Shown here: positions 7,016 to 16,322 of the stretch, one piece after another | Numbering within the stretch: the stretch's first letter is position 1 | Layout: the number at the start of each line of letters is the position of its first letter | Made by a program: the position numbers and the translations under genes | NCBI GenBank assembly: GCA_910579135.1 | Contig: CAJTTM010000010.1 | Span: forward strand, 13,131-77,130 | From: an uncultured Erysipelotrichales bacterium | GTDB lineage: Bacteria; Bacillota_I; Bacilli_A; Erysipelotrichales; Coprobacillaceae | Direction: 5' to 3' | Length of the DNA: 64,000 nucleotides | Notes under the pieces: generated by a model | Told to the model about the DNA's origin: nothing | Databases searched by the model: none | Seen by the model: only the letters and a program-made list of their open reading frames with translations

Positions 7016-8364
7016 CGCTGTTTCTCCTTAATATCGAATTCTTTTAATTGCTTGCTGATCATTAACATGGTAATGATAAAAGAAATTATATCAGCAAGTG
7101 GCACAGAAAAGAAAATACCATTTAATCCAAATATTATTGATAGTATTAAAATGAGTGGAATTAAAACTAAACATTGTCTTAACAAATTTAAAAAGCTTGA
7201 TTGTTTGACTTGTCCAATAGCTTGAAAAAAATTGGCACACATCATTTGGCATCCTATGATTGGTAAGAAAACAAACCATATCCTTAATGAATAACTTCCC
7301 AATTCAATAATCTCCTTTTCTTGATTAAACATAGATATAATGAATGGTGAAAAAAGTTGAATCAATAAAAATCCAACAGTCGCAATAACAGTAGAGCCTA
7401 TAACTGTATATTTAAGCGTTTCTTTCATACGATCATACTGATGTGCTCCAAAATTATAACTAATAATAGGTTGTTGTCCATGAGTCATTCCTGTTAAAGG
7501 CATTAACATAAGTGTTTGTACACTTGTAATAATTCCCACTGTTGACACAGCACTATCTCCACCATATGATGATATCGTTCCATTAATCACAATATTGAGT
7601 ATACTTGTTGAAAGTTGCATTAGAAAAGCTGGAATACCTGTTTTTAAAATAGAAAAAGTAATACGTTTCTTTAATATTAAATGACTTAATTGACATTGAA
7701 TGATTCCTCTTTTCCCAAACAAAAATGAAAGTTGCCATATCATACTTAAAAATTGCCCACCAATAGTTGCAAGTGCTGCCCCTTCCATTCCCATATGTAA
7801 TTGAATAATCAATATGTAATCAAATAATATATTAAAGCCGGCCCCCAACATTTGAGATATCATTGCATTTTTGGCATTACCTTGAGCTCTAGAAAAATTG
7901 TTTCCACACATTGATACCCCTTGAAAAGCAGCTCCAAACAAAATAATACTCAAATAGCTTCTAGCATAAGGTAATGTTTTTTGACTTGCACCTAAAATCA
8001 TTAAAATTTGATCCATAAACAAGTTACCAAATACAGTAAAAGTTAATCCAAATAAAACAGCTATCATCAAAGCATTTCCTTGATAATATTTCGCATCATC
8101 TTCATTTTTAGCCCCCAATGCAATTGAAAAGCGCGTTGATCCTCCTACTCCTGCCATTAAACTTAATGCCATTAATATAAGTGTAATTGGATAACTAATC
8201 GTAATCCCTGCAAGTCCATATGAACCTAATTGAGGAGCATTCCCAATAAACATTCTATCAACAATATTATAGATAGCATTCACTAACATGCCTATCATTG
8301 CAGGAACTGATAATTCCACTAATAAAGGTAATATTTTTCCAGTTCCCATCCTCTCTTTATTCAT
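7012..8364 (-). CDS. MATE-family multidrug efflux transporter
   Basis: 450 residues, 12 predicted membrane helices in two six-helix halves, a Na+ or H+ coupled exporter. Family landmarks include PLLVELSVPAMIGMLVNAIY at the N-terminus, and AGITISYPITLILMALSLMA plus GMTHGQQPIISYNFGAH. An in-frame codon at 8415 could extend it, but that region holds the promoter, so I place the start at the ATG at 8364, with GAGGGTG 6 bp upstream. The downstream MarR gene overlaps by 4 bp. Probable role: export of toxic cationic compounds. Confidence 0.93.
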   Translation of the reverse strand: MNKERMGTGKILPLLVELSVPAMIGMLVNAIYNIVDRMFIGNAPQLGSYGLAGITISYPITLILMALSLMAGVGGSTRFSIALGAKNEDDAKYYQGNALMIAVLFGLTFTVFGNLFMDQILMILGASQKTLPYARSYLSIILFGAAFQGVSMCGNNFSRAQGNAKNAMISQMLGAGFNILFDYILIIQLHMGMEGAALATIGGQFLSMIWQLSFLFGKRGIIQCQLSHLILKKRITFSILKTGIPAFLMQLSTSILNIVINGTISSYGGDSAVSTVGIITSVQTLMLMPLTGMTHGQQPIISYNFGAHQYDRMKETLKYTVIGSTVIATVGFLLIQLFSPFIISMFNQEKEIIELGSYSLRIWFVFLPIIGCQMMCANFFQAIGQVKQSSFLNLLRQCLVLIPLILILSIIFGLNGIFFSVPLADIISFIITMLMISKQLKEFDIKEKQR

Positions 8365-8386
8365 CACTTCACCCTCTTTTTTTACA

Positions 8387-8415
8387 ATATTAAAACTATT
8401 TTTCAAAATTGTCAA
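8387..8415 (-). promoter_or_regulatory. Promoter of the MATE-MarR operon
   Basis: Minus strand -35 TTGACA (8410-8415), 17-nt spacer, -10 TAATAT (8387-8392). It decides the start of the MATE gene at 8364, since transcription would begin near 8380. Confidence 0.75.
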
Positions 8416-8438
8416 GGTACCTAAATATTCTCAATAAC

Positions 8439-8468
8439 AAAAAAAATCCAAAGATTATATCTTTGGAT
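8439..8468 (-). terminator. Intrinsic terminator of the small lipoprotein gene
   Basis: Minus-strand stem ATCCAAAGA / TCTTTGGAT (8446-8454 / 8460-8468) followed by TTTTTTTTG. It overlaps the stop codon. Confidence 0.85.
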
Positions 8469-8887
8469 CATTTCATATTTCTAAAAATATCTAATATATC
8501 ATTTTCTAAATTCTCAGTTAGAATAACCATATGATCTTTAATTTCAACATCAACATCTTTACCATCTTTTTTTAACTTTTTCTCTTTGACTATTCTATTA
8601 AAATCTTCTCCATCTTCAAAGCGATAAACCTCAATACTTCCATTATCTCCATCATATCGATATCCCTCTTTAGCTCCAATTTGAGAAACATCAATATTGG
8701 TTTTATTCTTATAATTGATGTTCTTGTTTTTTAGATTATCTTCAAATCTCGTATACCAATCATCAATATCATCTTTCGTTTTTTCTGATGATTGATTTAT
8801 TTCATTTGTATTGGCAGTATCATTGTCTTTTTGAGAACATCCTAATAAAATAAATAAACATAGCATCATTGCAAATATTTTTTTCAT
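8468..8887 (-). CDS. Small putative lipoprotein of unknown function
   Basis: 139 residues. A lipoprotein signal peptide ends in ILLGC with lipid-acceptor Cys17. A Ser/Thr/Asn-rich linker (about 18-40) leads into a soluble acidic domain (DDWYTRFEDNLKNKNINYKN, later GYRYDGDNGSIEVYRFEDGE) that I do not recognise. TGGAGG lies before the ATG. It is last in the minus-strand cluster that begins with the response regulator at 16213, 53 bp after the permease gene, and could be a periphery-facing sensor or immunity protein for that system. That role is inference from position only. Confidence 0.75.
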   Translation of the reverse strand: MKKIFAMMLCLFILLGCSQKDNDTANTNEINQSSEKTKDDIDDWYTRFEDNLKNKNINYKNKTNIDVSQIGAKEGYRYDGDNGSIEVYRFEDGEDFNRIVKEKKLKKDGKDVDVEIKDHMVILTENLENDILDIFRNMK

Positions 8888-8940
8888 TTGATTACCTCCA
8901 CTTTTATCATGTGTTGATTATCAATAAAATATACAATTTT

Positions 8941-11307
8941 TTAAGCTTTATAACTTTTATTAATGTATTTTATTGAACATATCATCAATAATAAATAACC
9001 AACAGAAGAATATAATAATTGCATCAATCCCTGATTCTCTATAGCGTATATTCCATTCATCAACAATGGATATAAACTTATCGAATCAAATATATGATAA
9101 TTACCATAAGTTAATAATATAGGCACTAAGAATAATAATACTGCTATAAAGGAAGTCAATATACTATTTCTTGTTTTTAATGCAATCGCATGCGTCACAA
9201 CAATCATGCAGATAATCGCAAATAATTTTAAAAGCAAACTTATCAAACATCCCATTCCTATAGAAAGATAGAACGGAAGATGTGAAAGTTGTTCAATAGA
9301 TATAATAGATGCTCCTAAAGAAGAAAATCCATAAGATTGATGAAACAATACTATAATTGGACACATGGTAATAAGCAAAAATAATAGACATACAACAAAT
9401 GAAATAATATATTTATAATAAATAGTTGTTTTATTTCCTTTCACTGTTATCAAAGTTACTCTTTGTATATTATTTTGATATTCATATGGAAACATCTGAG
9501 AACCACAAACAATAACAAAAAGGCATAAAATAATGGTAGGAATCATTGTCCAAGTATTTTGTAAAAATACAGCTTGATACGCATAGGGAACAATAAATTC
9601 ACATTGAGGATTATCTTTAATTCTTTGATATTGATCGAAAACTTCTAAAAATATATCTTCTCCTTCTAATTCTTGATAAATTGGTTCCAATAATAAATCC
9701 GCTTTTTGACTTGTTATTTCTTTATTGTCTTTTCTGTGCATAATCATTTCCTGTTGTTGGTGTAAAGATTTATAATATTGTTCTTGTTGATGAATCCATT
9801 TTTCTTTCTCTGGAGTCAGTTTCCCTGCTAATTTTTTCATATATTCCATATAAATCACTTCATTTTGATCTTTATAAAGAGTCATATCATGATACTGATA
9901 GAATGACAAACCTGTACATATCAAACACAATATCAAGACCTTTTGAATACAAAATGTCTTATAAAATTCTTGTACTAACAACGAAGATAATACACGATTA
10001 CGCTTAAAATGAAATGATAATTCAAACGGTGTTATTAACATATTCTTTTTATAGTGATAAGTCAAAATACATGTTACTAGCATTGAAAGAAAACCTATCA
10101 TCAAAACAACAAACATTATACCTTGTAAAGAAATCGCATGACCTAAAATATTGATATTGCGGTAGATTTGAAATAATGTTTGAATTTGTAAAAAAGAAAT
10201 AATATTTAAATACTTTAATAAATAGAACGGATTTAATGGTGGTATTAATACATATAATATAAACTCTATTCCTACAACAATAATGATGATAAATAAGGCG
10301 AATATCTTATGATTCATTAATATAATAAGCCACATCATTAATAGTCCAACAAAACTAACGGCCATCCATTTCATTAAGAAAAATAAAAACAAAAACTGCC
10401 AAACATTGATATTTAAAGGACAATAAATATAACTAGACAAGGATTGAATACTTTTTGATAGGTTCCCTATTCCCATACTCATATTCATATAAAATAATTG
10501 TGATGTTATCATTACAATTATCATAATTCCTATAATAAGTACAAAAACAATACTTTTAGATAACATGAGTTTCCATTGTCCGTTTGGAGTTATTTTCATA
10601 ATTGAAAACAATTTCTTTTCTTTTTCATCGACAATCATTGAGGATGCCAAAACAAACATACTTATCATAATGAGTAAATTTGTCATAGGGAATGAAAGTG
10701 CATCATCGATTCCTTTTTCACTTTCATAAAGTAAATCAACATGATATAGATTTTGATAATCATATGCTGTTTTATTTATATTCTTGTGCAAGAAATCATC
10801 ATTCTTTTGAAAAACTCCTATTTGTGTTATTGTTTTTGCTTTTTCTTGAATTTCTTCAAGATATTTAGGATATTGATGTAAAATATGAAATTCATTATAT
10901 ATTTTTTCTAAAAATGATTCTTCACTTTCTATAGATTGTGTGTAATGGACCTGATGATTTTCTTGATACAATCTTTGATATTTTCTTTCTATATCAGGAT
11001 TTTCACTCAGTAATAAATCAATTGTATTTTGATTATCCTCAGGGCTCTTTTTAAGTTGTTCGATAGTTTCTATGACTTGAAACGCATGATATTTTTGATA
11101 CTCATCATAAATATATTGATACCTTTGGTTATTAGGAATTTTATCTAAATGAGATTGTAATTTTGCATAAGCTGATGGTGGAAAAATAGGATTTAATTGT
11201 TGATTATATATAAAAGCCCCAATATGAAGTATACAAATGATAATTAAAAAGAAGATAAGATTCTTTTTTTGCAGTACTTTTTGAAACTCATATATAACTT
11301 GCAACAT
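8941..11307 (-). CDS. Large ABC-2-type permease, duplicated
   Basis: 788 residues, about 11-12 membrane segments in two similar halves. Each half starts with one helix (NLIFFLIIICILHIGAFIY; KVLILCLICTGLSFYQYHD), then a large extracytoplasmic loop of about 120-170 residues, then a bundle of five helices. This looks like two ABC-2 permeases fused, so one chain could pair with two ATPase subunits. Start: the ATG at 11307 lies 8 bp after GAGGA; the longest open frame begins with a TTG inside the ATPase stop region. It overlaps the ATPase gene by 20 bp. Substrate unknown; bacitracin or lantibiotic exporters are the nearest functional analogy. Confidence 0.85.
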   Translation of the reverse strand: MLQVIYEFQKVLQKKNLIFFLIIICILHIGAFIYNQQLNPIFPPSAYAKLQSHLDKIPNNQRYQYIYDEYQKYHAFQVIETIEQLKKSPEDNQNTIDLLLSENPDIERKYQRLYQENHQVHYTQSIESEESFLEKIYNEFHILHQYPKYLEEIQEKAKTITQIGVFQKNDDFLHKNINKTAYDYQNLYHVDLLYESEKGIDDALSFPMTNLLIMISMFVLASSMIVDEKEKKLFSIMKITPNGQWKLMLSKSIVFVLIIGIMIIVMITSQLFYMNMSMGIGNLSKSIQSLSSYIYCPLNINVWQFLFLFFLMKWMAVSFVGLLMMWLIILMNHKIFALFIIIIVVGIEFILYVLIPPLNPFYLLKYLNIISFLQIQTLFQIYRNINILGHAISLQGIMFVVLMIGFLSMLVTCILTYHYKKNMLITPFELSFHFKRNRVLSSLLVQEFYKTFCIQKVLILCLICTGLSFYQYHDMTLYKDQNEVIYMEYMKKLAGKLTPEKEKWIHQQEQYYKSLHQQQEMIMHRKDNKEITSQKADLLLEPIYQELEGEDIFLEVFDQYQRIKDNPQCEFIVPYAYQAVFLQNTWTMIPTIILCLFVIVCGSQMFPYEYQNNIQRVTLITVKGNKTTIYYKYIISFVVCLLFLLITMCPIIVLFHQSYGFSSLGASIISIEQLSHLPFYLSIGMGCLISLLLKLFAIICMIVVTHAIALKTRNSILTSFIAVLLFLVPILLTYGNYHIFDSISLYPLLMNGIYAIENQGLMQLLYSSVGYLLLMICSIKYINKSYKA

Positions 11308-12022
11308 ATTCATCTTCCTCAAATAATTTTAAGTAAACTTCTTCTAAAGAAGAAACTTGATATTGATTCACCAATTCCTGTACACTTCCACAACTTACTA
11401 TTTTTCCTTTTTTTAAAAAGATAACCTCATCTGCAATACTTTCCACATCAGAAACAACATGAGTCGCGATTAAAAGAATATGATCTTTTGATAATTTTTC
11501 AAAAACATTTCTTAAAGATACCCTTTCTTTAGGATCTAATCCAGCTGTTGGTTCATCAAATAATAAGAGTTGAGGCTGTCCAAGTAATGCTTGAGCAACT
11601 AATATTCTTTGTTTCATTCCGCCAGAATATGTTTTACACTTTCTAAAAAGATAGGATTCCATATTCACTAATTTTGCAACTCTAGATACTTCACCTTTAA
11701 TATTATTTTTAGGTATACCTTTCAACAATGCCATATAAGTTAAAAAACGTAATCCACTCATTTCTTCATATAATCCTTGTTGTTGTGGAGCATATCCTAA
11801 AATAGAATAAAATTGATTTTTAAGTTTTTGGATTGGTTGTTGATCCCAATAAACTTCTCCAGATGTCATATTTAATTGATGAGTAATAATATTCATAAGT
11901 GTAGACTTTCCTGCACCATTTGGACCAAGTAAAGCATAAATTCCTTTATCTATTCGAAGATGAATATGATCTAAAGCAAGAACATCTTTATATTTTTTTG
12001 TAACATCTTTTATTTCTAACAT
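11288..12022 (-). CDS. ABC transporter ATP-binding protein (BcrA/NatA-type)
   Basis: 244 residues with a complete ABC ATPase set: Walker A GPNGAGKST at about 35, Q-loop, signature YSGGMKQR at about 129, Walker B LLLFDEPTAGLDP, and switch His in ATHVVSD. The start is the ATG at 12022, with AGGAGG upstream; the longer open frame runs into the preceding gene. It lies 10 bp after the lipoprotein gene and overlaps the permease gene, so the three form one translational unit powering export. Confidence 0.95.
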   Translation of the reverse strand: MLEIKDVTKKYKDVLALDHIHLRIDKGIYALLGPNGAGKSTLMNIITHQLNMTSGEVYWDQQPIQKLKNQFYSILGYAPQQQGLYEEMSGLRFLTYMALLKGIPKNNIKGEVSRVAKLVNMESYLFRKCKTYSGGMKQRILVAQALLGQPQLLLFDEPTAGLDPKERVSLRNVFEKLSKDHILLIATHVVSDVESIADEVIFLKKGKIVSCGSVQELVNQYQVSSLEEVYLKLFEEDEYVASYI

Positions 12023-12032
12023 ACATTCCTCC

Positions 12033-13328
12033 TTATTGAATAATAGATACTTTTTTATAGTTTTTCTTGTTGTTAAAAAAGTCATCAATAGAAATCAATC
12101 CCTTATATTCTTTTTTGGTTTCATATTGCATTGTTCCAGCCCATGTTTTTTCATAACCACCTTCTCTATCATATAAAACAAAGAATTTATCAGAAGTCAT
12201 AGAAATGATATTGACTGGTTCCTTAGGAACTCTTGTATATTGTTTCAATTCCTTTATTTTAGGTTTATCAATAGAGGAAATCAATGTTTTTTGAAATTTA
12301 TCATCTTTCCATTGATTTATCAAAAATCGATGACCATAAATATCTAAAGAATATTCATATCCTTTATCTAAACAAAGAAATTGACTTTTCTTTTTAGTCG
12401 TTAAATCAAAACAATAAACATAGTTTTTATCTGTATAATAAATCTTATTTTGATAATAATTACATGGCATAGCTTCCTTTGTTTTCATTACCCTTTTTTG
12501 GAGAGTATCTATATTCACAATTTCATATAAAGACTGACTCTCTTCCATAATGCGATCATATCCACTAAAATCCTTTTTATCTAAATATTTTTGTGGATCT
12601 TCTTGACAGCAATAACCAGATAAGATAAGCTTTCTTCCTTCTACAGCTGCAATATCCTTTTCAGATAATCCATCATATAAATCCATAACTTTTTTCATTT
12701 GACCTGATTCTAAATTAATTTTAAATAATTCCTTTTGTGTTGTCACTTGCATATGAGCATTTTTACCTGTTTCAACACTGTCACTTTTACTGATAGATAA
12801 ATACATATCATTACCATCAAACGCAATATTTCCAGCTTCAAATTGATAACCTTCTTCTAGTTGACAGAGTTCCTTCCGATTTTGTCCATCTAAATCCATT
12901 TGATAAATATGTGGTGAAGACTTCATTGGTGAGGCGAAACCATTACCTGAAAGTTGCATAACTTCACCTGTTAGTTCTAAAAAATAAAGATGATCTTTAT
13001 AAACAAACAATTCTGATATATTCCCAAAAGGAACATAAGATGTACATGATTCATCTTTATGTTTGCATTCTGGCTTATTACACAAATAAATCTCCTGACC
13101 CGTTGAATAATCAGTGTAAAGAAGATGGGTTTCTCCATCATCATTATGAACTAATCGGTAATATCCATCATCATTTCCATCTCCTTCTTCTGATAAATAC
13201 TTCCATTCCTTTAAAACTAAATTTTCTTTCTGTGTTGTTTTACTGTTTGTTTCTTTTTTATTCTTTATTTCTTGTTTTTGACAAGCAACCAACAAAAAAC
13301 AACATAATATAAATATAACCTTTCTCAT
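12033..13328 (-). CDS. Putative lipoprotein with beta-propeller-like body
   Basis: 431 residues. Signal peptide MRKVIFILCCFLLVAC, lipidated at Cys16. A Lys/Thr-rich linker leads to a domain with LCNKPECKHKDESCTS, a Cys-x4-Cys-x-His-x4-Cys pattern, followed by repeated WD/Kelch-like units (LFVYKDHLYFLE, HIYQMDLDGQNRKELCQLEE, IAFDGNDMYLSISKS). Similar lipoproteins occur beside ABC transporters in gut Clostridia (recalled, not searched). The chosen ATG is 6 bp after GAGGGTG. It probably sits outside the membrane as a partner or sensor for the ABC pump 10 bp downstream; ligand unknown. Confidence 0.78.
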   Translation of the reverse strand: MRKVIFILCCFLLVACQKQEIKNKKETNSKTTQKENLVLKEWKYLSEEGDGNDDGYYRLVHNDDGETHLLYTDYSTGQEIYLCNKPECKHKDESCTSYVPFGNISELFVYKDHLYFLELTGEVMQLSGNGFASPMKSSPHIYQMDLDGQNRKELCQLEEGYQFEAGNIAFDGNDMYLSISKSDSVETGKNAHMQVTTQKELFKINLESGQMKKVMDLYDGLSEKDIAAVEGRKLILSGYCCQEDPQKYLDKKDFSGYDRIMEESQSLYEIVNIDTLQKRVMKTKEAMPCNYYQNKIYYTDKNYVYCFDLTTKKKSQFLCLDKGYEYSLDIYGHRFLINQWKDDKFQKTLISSIDKPKIKELKQYTRVPKEPVNIISMTSDKFFVLYDREGGYEKTWAGTMQYETKKEYKGLISIDDFFNNKKNYKKVSIIQ

Positions 13329-13374
13329 TTTCATCACCCTCATCACTATAACAAATTCCTGTATCTAAATTGTA

Positions 13375-13398
13375 AATAGCACTCATATGAGTGCTATT
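13375..13398. other. 24-bp perfect palindrome between two genes of the sensor/ABC cluster
   Basis: AATAGCACTCATATGAGTGCTATT is self-complementary over its full length. It overlaps the stop codon of the upstream gene, and no U tract follows on the minus strand (TACAATTT). It may be a weak or mRNA-processing hairpin, or an operator upstream of the lipoprotein-ABC genes. Confidence 0.6.
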
Positions 13399-14161
13399 CT
13401 ACAAATATATGAAATCGTTTTGGGGAAGGTAAATATAATATTGAAGTATTAATTCTAATATTTTGTTGTTGATCTATAATTTCATTATAAAAAGATATAC
13501 GCAATTTTGCTTGATATGATTCATAACCCTCTTGATTATAATTCCAATCATCTATATCATCTAATTCTAAATATTTAATCATATTCCATAGTAACTCTTT
13601 TATCTCTTTTTGATTGAAATCTAAATGATGATTTTGAGTTAATGAAATAGATGTTATTTTATGAGTTTTCCCATCCATATTGAAATCAATAAATTTATCA
13701 TTATCACTATTCAAACGATAAATTTGCTCTAAAAAATATTGTCCAATATTTTCTTTTTTATTTTTTTTAATTGTACCAAAAGTTAATTGATAATCTTTTT
13801 TTGTAGATGTTTCTAATATATCATGGGATATTATTTTATTTTGAATAAGTTTTTGTATTTCTTGACTATATATTGTTTGTATTTTTTTCAAATCTTTTTG
13901 TTTCTCTTTTGAATATGAATAATATTTTTTAATATTATAACTTTCTTGTACAATTTCGTCATAGTCTTCCATAATATAATCATATTGATATAAATAAGAG
14001 ATAAGTGGGTGTTTTTTTAATATTTCTTGAGTCTTACCTCCATCTATTTCTCCTACTCTATTATGATTTGTATAATCCTGAATAATAAAAGAAACTATTG
14101 GCAAACAAAAACATAGCCCAATAAGTAAAATTCCTATTATTCTCATTTTTATTTTATTCAT
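13394..14161 (-). CDS. Membrane-anchored protein of unknown function, co-encoded with a two-component system
   Basis: 255 residues. One N-terminal membrane segment (IIGILLIGLCFCLPIVSFII) anchors a soluble extracytoplasmic domain, Lys/Tyr/Asp-rich, with no motif I recognise. The ATG at 14161 is 7 bp after GGAGG and overlaps the 3' end of the kinase gene by 8 bp, so the protein is translated with the kinase. Its position suggests an accessory protein for signal perception, but nothing in the sequence proves it. Confidence 0.7.
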   Translation of the reverse strand: MNKIKMRIIGILLIGLCFCLPIVSFIIQDYTNHNRVGEIDGGKTQEILKKHPLISYLYQYDYIMEDYDEIVQESYNIKKYYSYSKEKQKDLKKIQTIYSQEIQKLIQNKIISHDILETSTKKDYQLTFGTIKKNKKENIGQYFLEQIYRLNSDNDKFIDFNMDGKTHKITSISLTQNHHLDFNQKEIKELLWNMIKYLELDDIDDWNYNQEGYESYQAKLRISFYNEIIDQQQNIRINTSILYLPSPKRFHIFVE

Positions 14162-15560
14162 CCTTAACCTCCAATTCAAAAGATATGATTGTACCTTCAT
14201 TCAACTTTGATTCAATATTTAAATCAGTTTGATGAAGAGTGCATATACGTTTTACAATCGCTAAGCCTAATCCTGCTCCACCTTGTAAACGCGCTCTAGA
14301 CTTATCTGCCATATAAAAAGCTTCAGTTACTTTTTTTGTATCTTCTTCACTCATTCCAATACCTTCATCTATAACAGAAAGAAGAATTTTAGAATCATAA
14401 CATTTTGTTTTCACTTTTATTGTTTGTCCTTTTTGACTTGCTTTGATTGCATTATCAATTAAATTACGAAGAAGTATAAACAGTAAATCATCATGAGATA
14501 AAACTTGAATATCTATAGAATCAAAGATAAACCTATACTCATTTGCTTTTGAGTCGTAATATTCTTTGAGTTGAGAAAAAACAGATTGCAAAGAAATAAA
14601 TTTTAATTCTGCTTGCGAATCCCCCATCGAAAGCAATTCCATTAAAGCATAAGAAAGTCTTTCTAATCGTTTAGCTTCTGTATAAATATACTGAGCAGCT
14701 TTTTGTCTTGTTTCTATGTCACAATCACATGTTCTTAATAAATCTGAAAACCCTAGGATTGCTGTCATGGGGGTCTTAATTTCATGAGAAAAACTCCCCA
14801 TGAATTCTTCTTTTTGAATCACATTCTCTTTTAATTGATGAATTGTTAATTCATTCATTGCAGCCATCTTATCAAAACTTTGTGAAAGCTCACCAATTTC
14901 ATCTTCACTCTTTATACATGTACGTACACCATATTCTCCTCTTGCTATACGTTGACTGACTTTATTGAGTTTGTGAATTGGTTTTGTTATATATTGAGCA
15001 ACAAATTTTAAAATAAAAAATGCTAATGAAAACATGAATATGCTTGTGATGAAAAAGCTTTGAAGTTGTCTATCTCTTTCTTCATAACAATAGCTCATAT
15101 CATAATAAGCTGTTAAATAGAATTTTTCTTTGCCTAGTTGTATATCGGTTGTAATAAACATAAGTTCTTTATTATTAAATGCTTGAAAGTAATATTTTTG
15201 GTTATTTTTTTCTGATATAAAGGAATGATAATCTTTATTCATATTAGAAAATATAAATTTATTATTTTGACTTAATGCATAGCCAGTTTGATTTTTTGAT
15301 AAATGATGGAATAATTCTAGATAATATGTCACCTGCTCAATCATTTCCTGTCTTTTTTTATTGTAATCTTCAGAATATGCCTTTTCTAAAAGATGTGTTT
15401 GTAAATTATAGATTTCTAATTCATAAGATGAAATGTTTTGTTGAATCGCACTCTCTAAAAGATGATGATGATTTTGCGATAAAATAAATATTTCACCTAT
15501 TGAAAAAACAACAACTAAAGTTAAAAGACAAGACCATATCATTTTTTCTACAAATTTCAT
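14154..15560 (-). CDS. Sensor histidine kinase
   Basis: 468 residues. An N-terminal membrane helix, an extracytoplasmic sensor of about 130 residues and a second helix (near 170-190) lead to a HAMP linker (KPIHKLNKVSQRIARGEYG). HisKA follows with phosphoacceptor H259 in GSFSHEIKTPM. The HATPase has N box NLIDNAIKAS, G1 DEGIGMS and G2 GAGLGLAIV. The ATG overlaps the response-regulator stop (ATGA), and GGAGG precedes it. It is expected to phosphorylate the adjacent regulator in response to a signal outside the membrane. Confidence 0.95.
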   Translation of the reverse strand: MKFVEKMIWSCLLTLVVVFSIGEIFILSQNHHHLLESAIQQNISSYELEIYNLQTHLLEKAYSEDYNKKRQEMIEQVTYYLELFHHLSKNQTGYALSQNNKFIFSNMNKDYHSFISEKNNQKYYFQAFNNKELMFITTDIQLGKEKFYLTAYYDMSYCYEERDRQLQSFFITSIFMFSLAFFILKFVAQYITKPIHKLNKVSQRIARGEYGVRTCIKSEDEIGELSQSFDKMAAMNELTIHQLKENVIQKEEFMGSFSHEIKTPMTAILGFSDLLRTCDCDIETRQKAAQYIYTEAKRLERLSYALMELLSMGDSQAELKFISLQSVFSQLKEYYDSKANEYRFIFDSIDIQVLSHDDLLFILLRNLIDNAIKASQKGQTIKVKTKCYDSKILLSVIDEGIGMSEEDTKKVTEAFYMADKSRARLQGGAGLGLAIVKRICTLHQTDLNIESKLNEGTIISFELEVKDE

Positions 15561-16213
15561 ATATGGTCCTCCAACATATATCCGACTCTAAATATAGTCT
15601 TAATTTGATGATTCCAATTTAATTTCTTTCTTAATCTCTGTATATGTAAGTCTAATGTTCTACTTTTATCATTTTCTTCTCCCCATACTTTTTCATAGAG
15701 AGTTTCACGATACAGTGCTAAATTCTTATTTTGTACAAGATATAATAAAAGATCATATTCTTTATAAGTAAGTTCTATAACTTTATTATTTTGTTTCACT
15801 TGTCTTGCAGATGTATTGATTTCGATATCCAGTATATGAATAACTTCTCTTCCTTTATGATATCTTCTTAAAACACTTTCAACTCTTGCGATTAATTCAT
15901 CAATAGAAAATGGTTTTACAAGATAATCATCAGCTCCCATATTTAATCCTTTGACACGCTCCTTAATACTTCCTTTTGCAGTTACAAAAATAACTGGTAT
16001 TCCTAATGGTTCTATATATTCTAATAGTTCATAACCATTGACATAAGGAAGCATAATATCTAATAAAACTAAATCATAATCATTCTCAGAAAGTAAATCT
16101 GCACCTTCTTCACCATTACTTGCACAAACACAATGATATCCTACTCTCTCTAAATTCATTTTTATTAAATCTAAAATAGCTTTTTCATCTTCTACAATTA
16201 ATATATTTGTCAT
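15557..16213 (-). CDS. OmpR/PhoB-family response regulator
   Basis: 218 residues. Receiver domain with acidic pair E8-D9-E10 (LIVEDEKA), phosphorylation site D52 (LVLLDIMLP), T78 and K100 (DDYLVKPFS). The C-terminal winged helix includes LTYKEYDLLLYLVQNKNLAL and SRTLDLHIQRLRKKL. I chose the ATG at 16213; a second ATG 12 bp upstream has no clear ribosome site either. First gene of the cluster, so it probably controls the ABC pump and lipoproteins downstream. Confidence 0.95.
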   Translation of the reverse strand: MTNILIVEDEKAILDLIKMNLERVGYHCVCASNGEEGADLLSENDYDLVLLDIMLPYVNGYELLEYIEPLGIPVIFVTAKGSIKERVKGLNMGADDYLVKPFSIDELIARVESVLRRYHKGREVIHILDIEINTSARQVKQNNKVIELTYKEYDLLLYLVQNKNLALYRETLYEKVWGEENDKSRTLDLHIQRLRKKLNWNHQIKTIFRVGYMLEDHI

Positions 16214-16276
16214 TTTTATCACCATTATTATTATAAGTCATAGTTTTATCCAAATTGTATCATATCTATATTTTAT

Positions 16277-16306
16277 CAAAAAAGAGTCAACTCATAATGA
16301 GTTAAC
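16277..16306 (-). terminator. Intrinsic terminator of the GH16 gene
   Basis: Minus-strand stem GTTAACTCA / TGAGTTGAC (9 bp with one G-U pair, loop TTA) then TCTTTTTTG. It is similar in sequence to the terminator after the GH84 gene at 19619-19655. Confidence 0.85.
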
Positions 16307-16322
16307 CCTTCTGGCAGATTTC

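Noticed and set aside
7007..7225. Plus-strand open frame opposite the MATE gene
   Set aside because: Shadow of the transporter; no independent signals.
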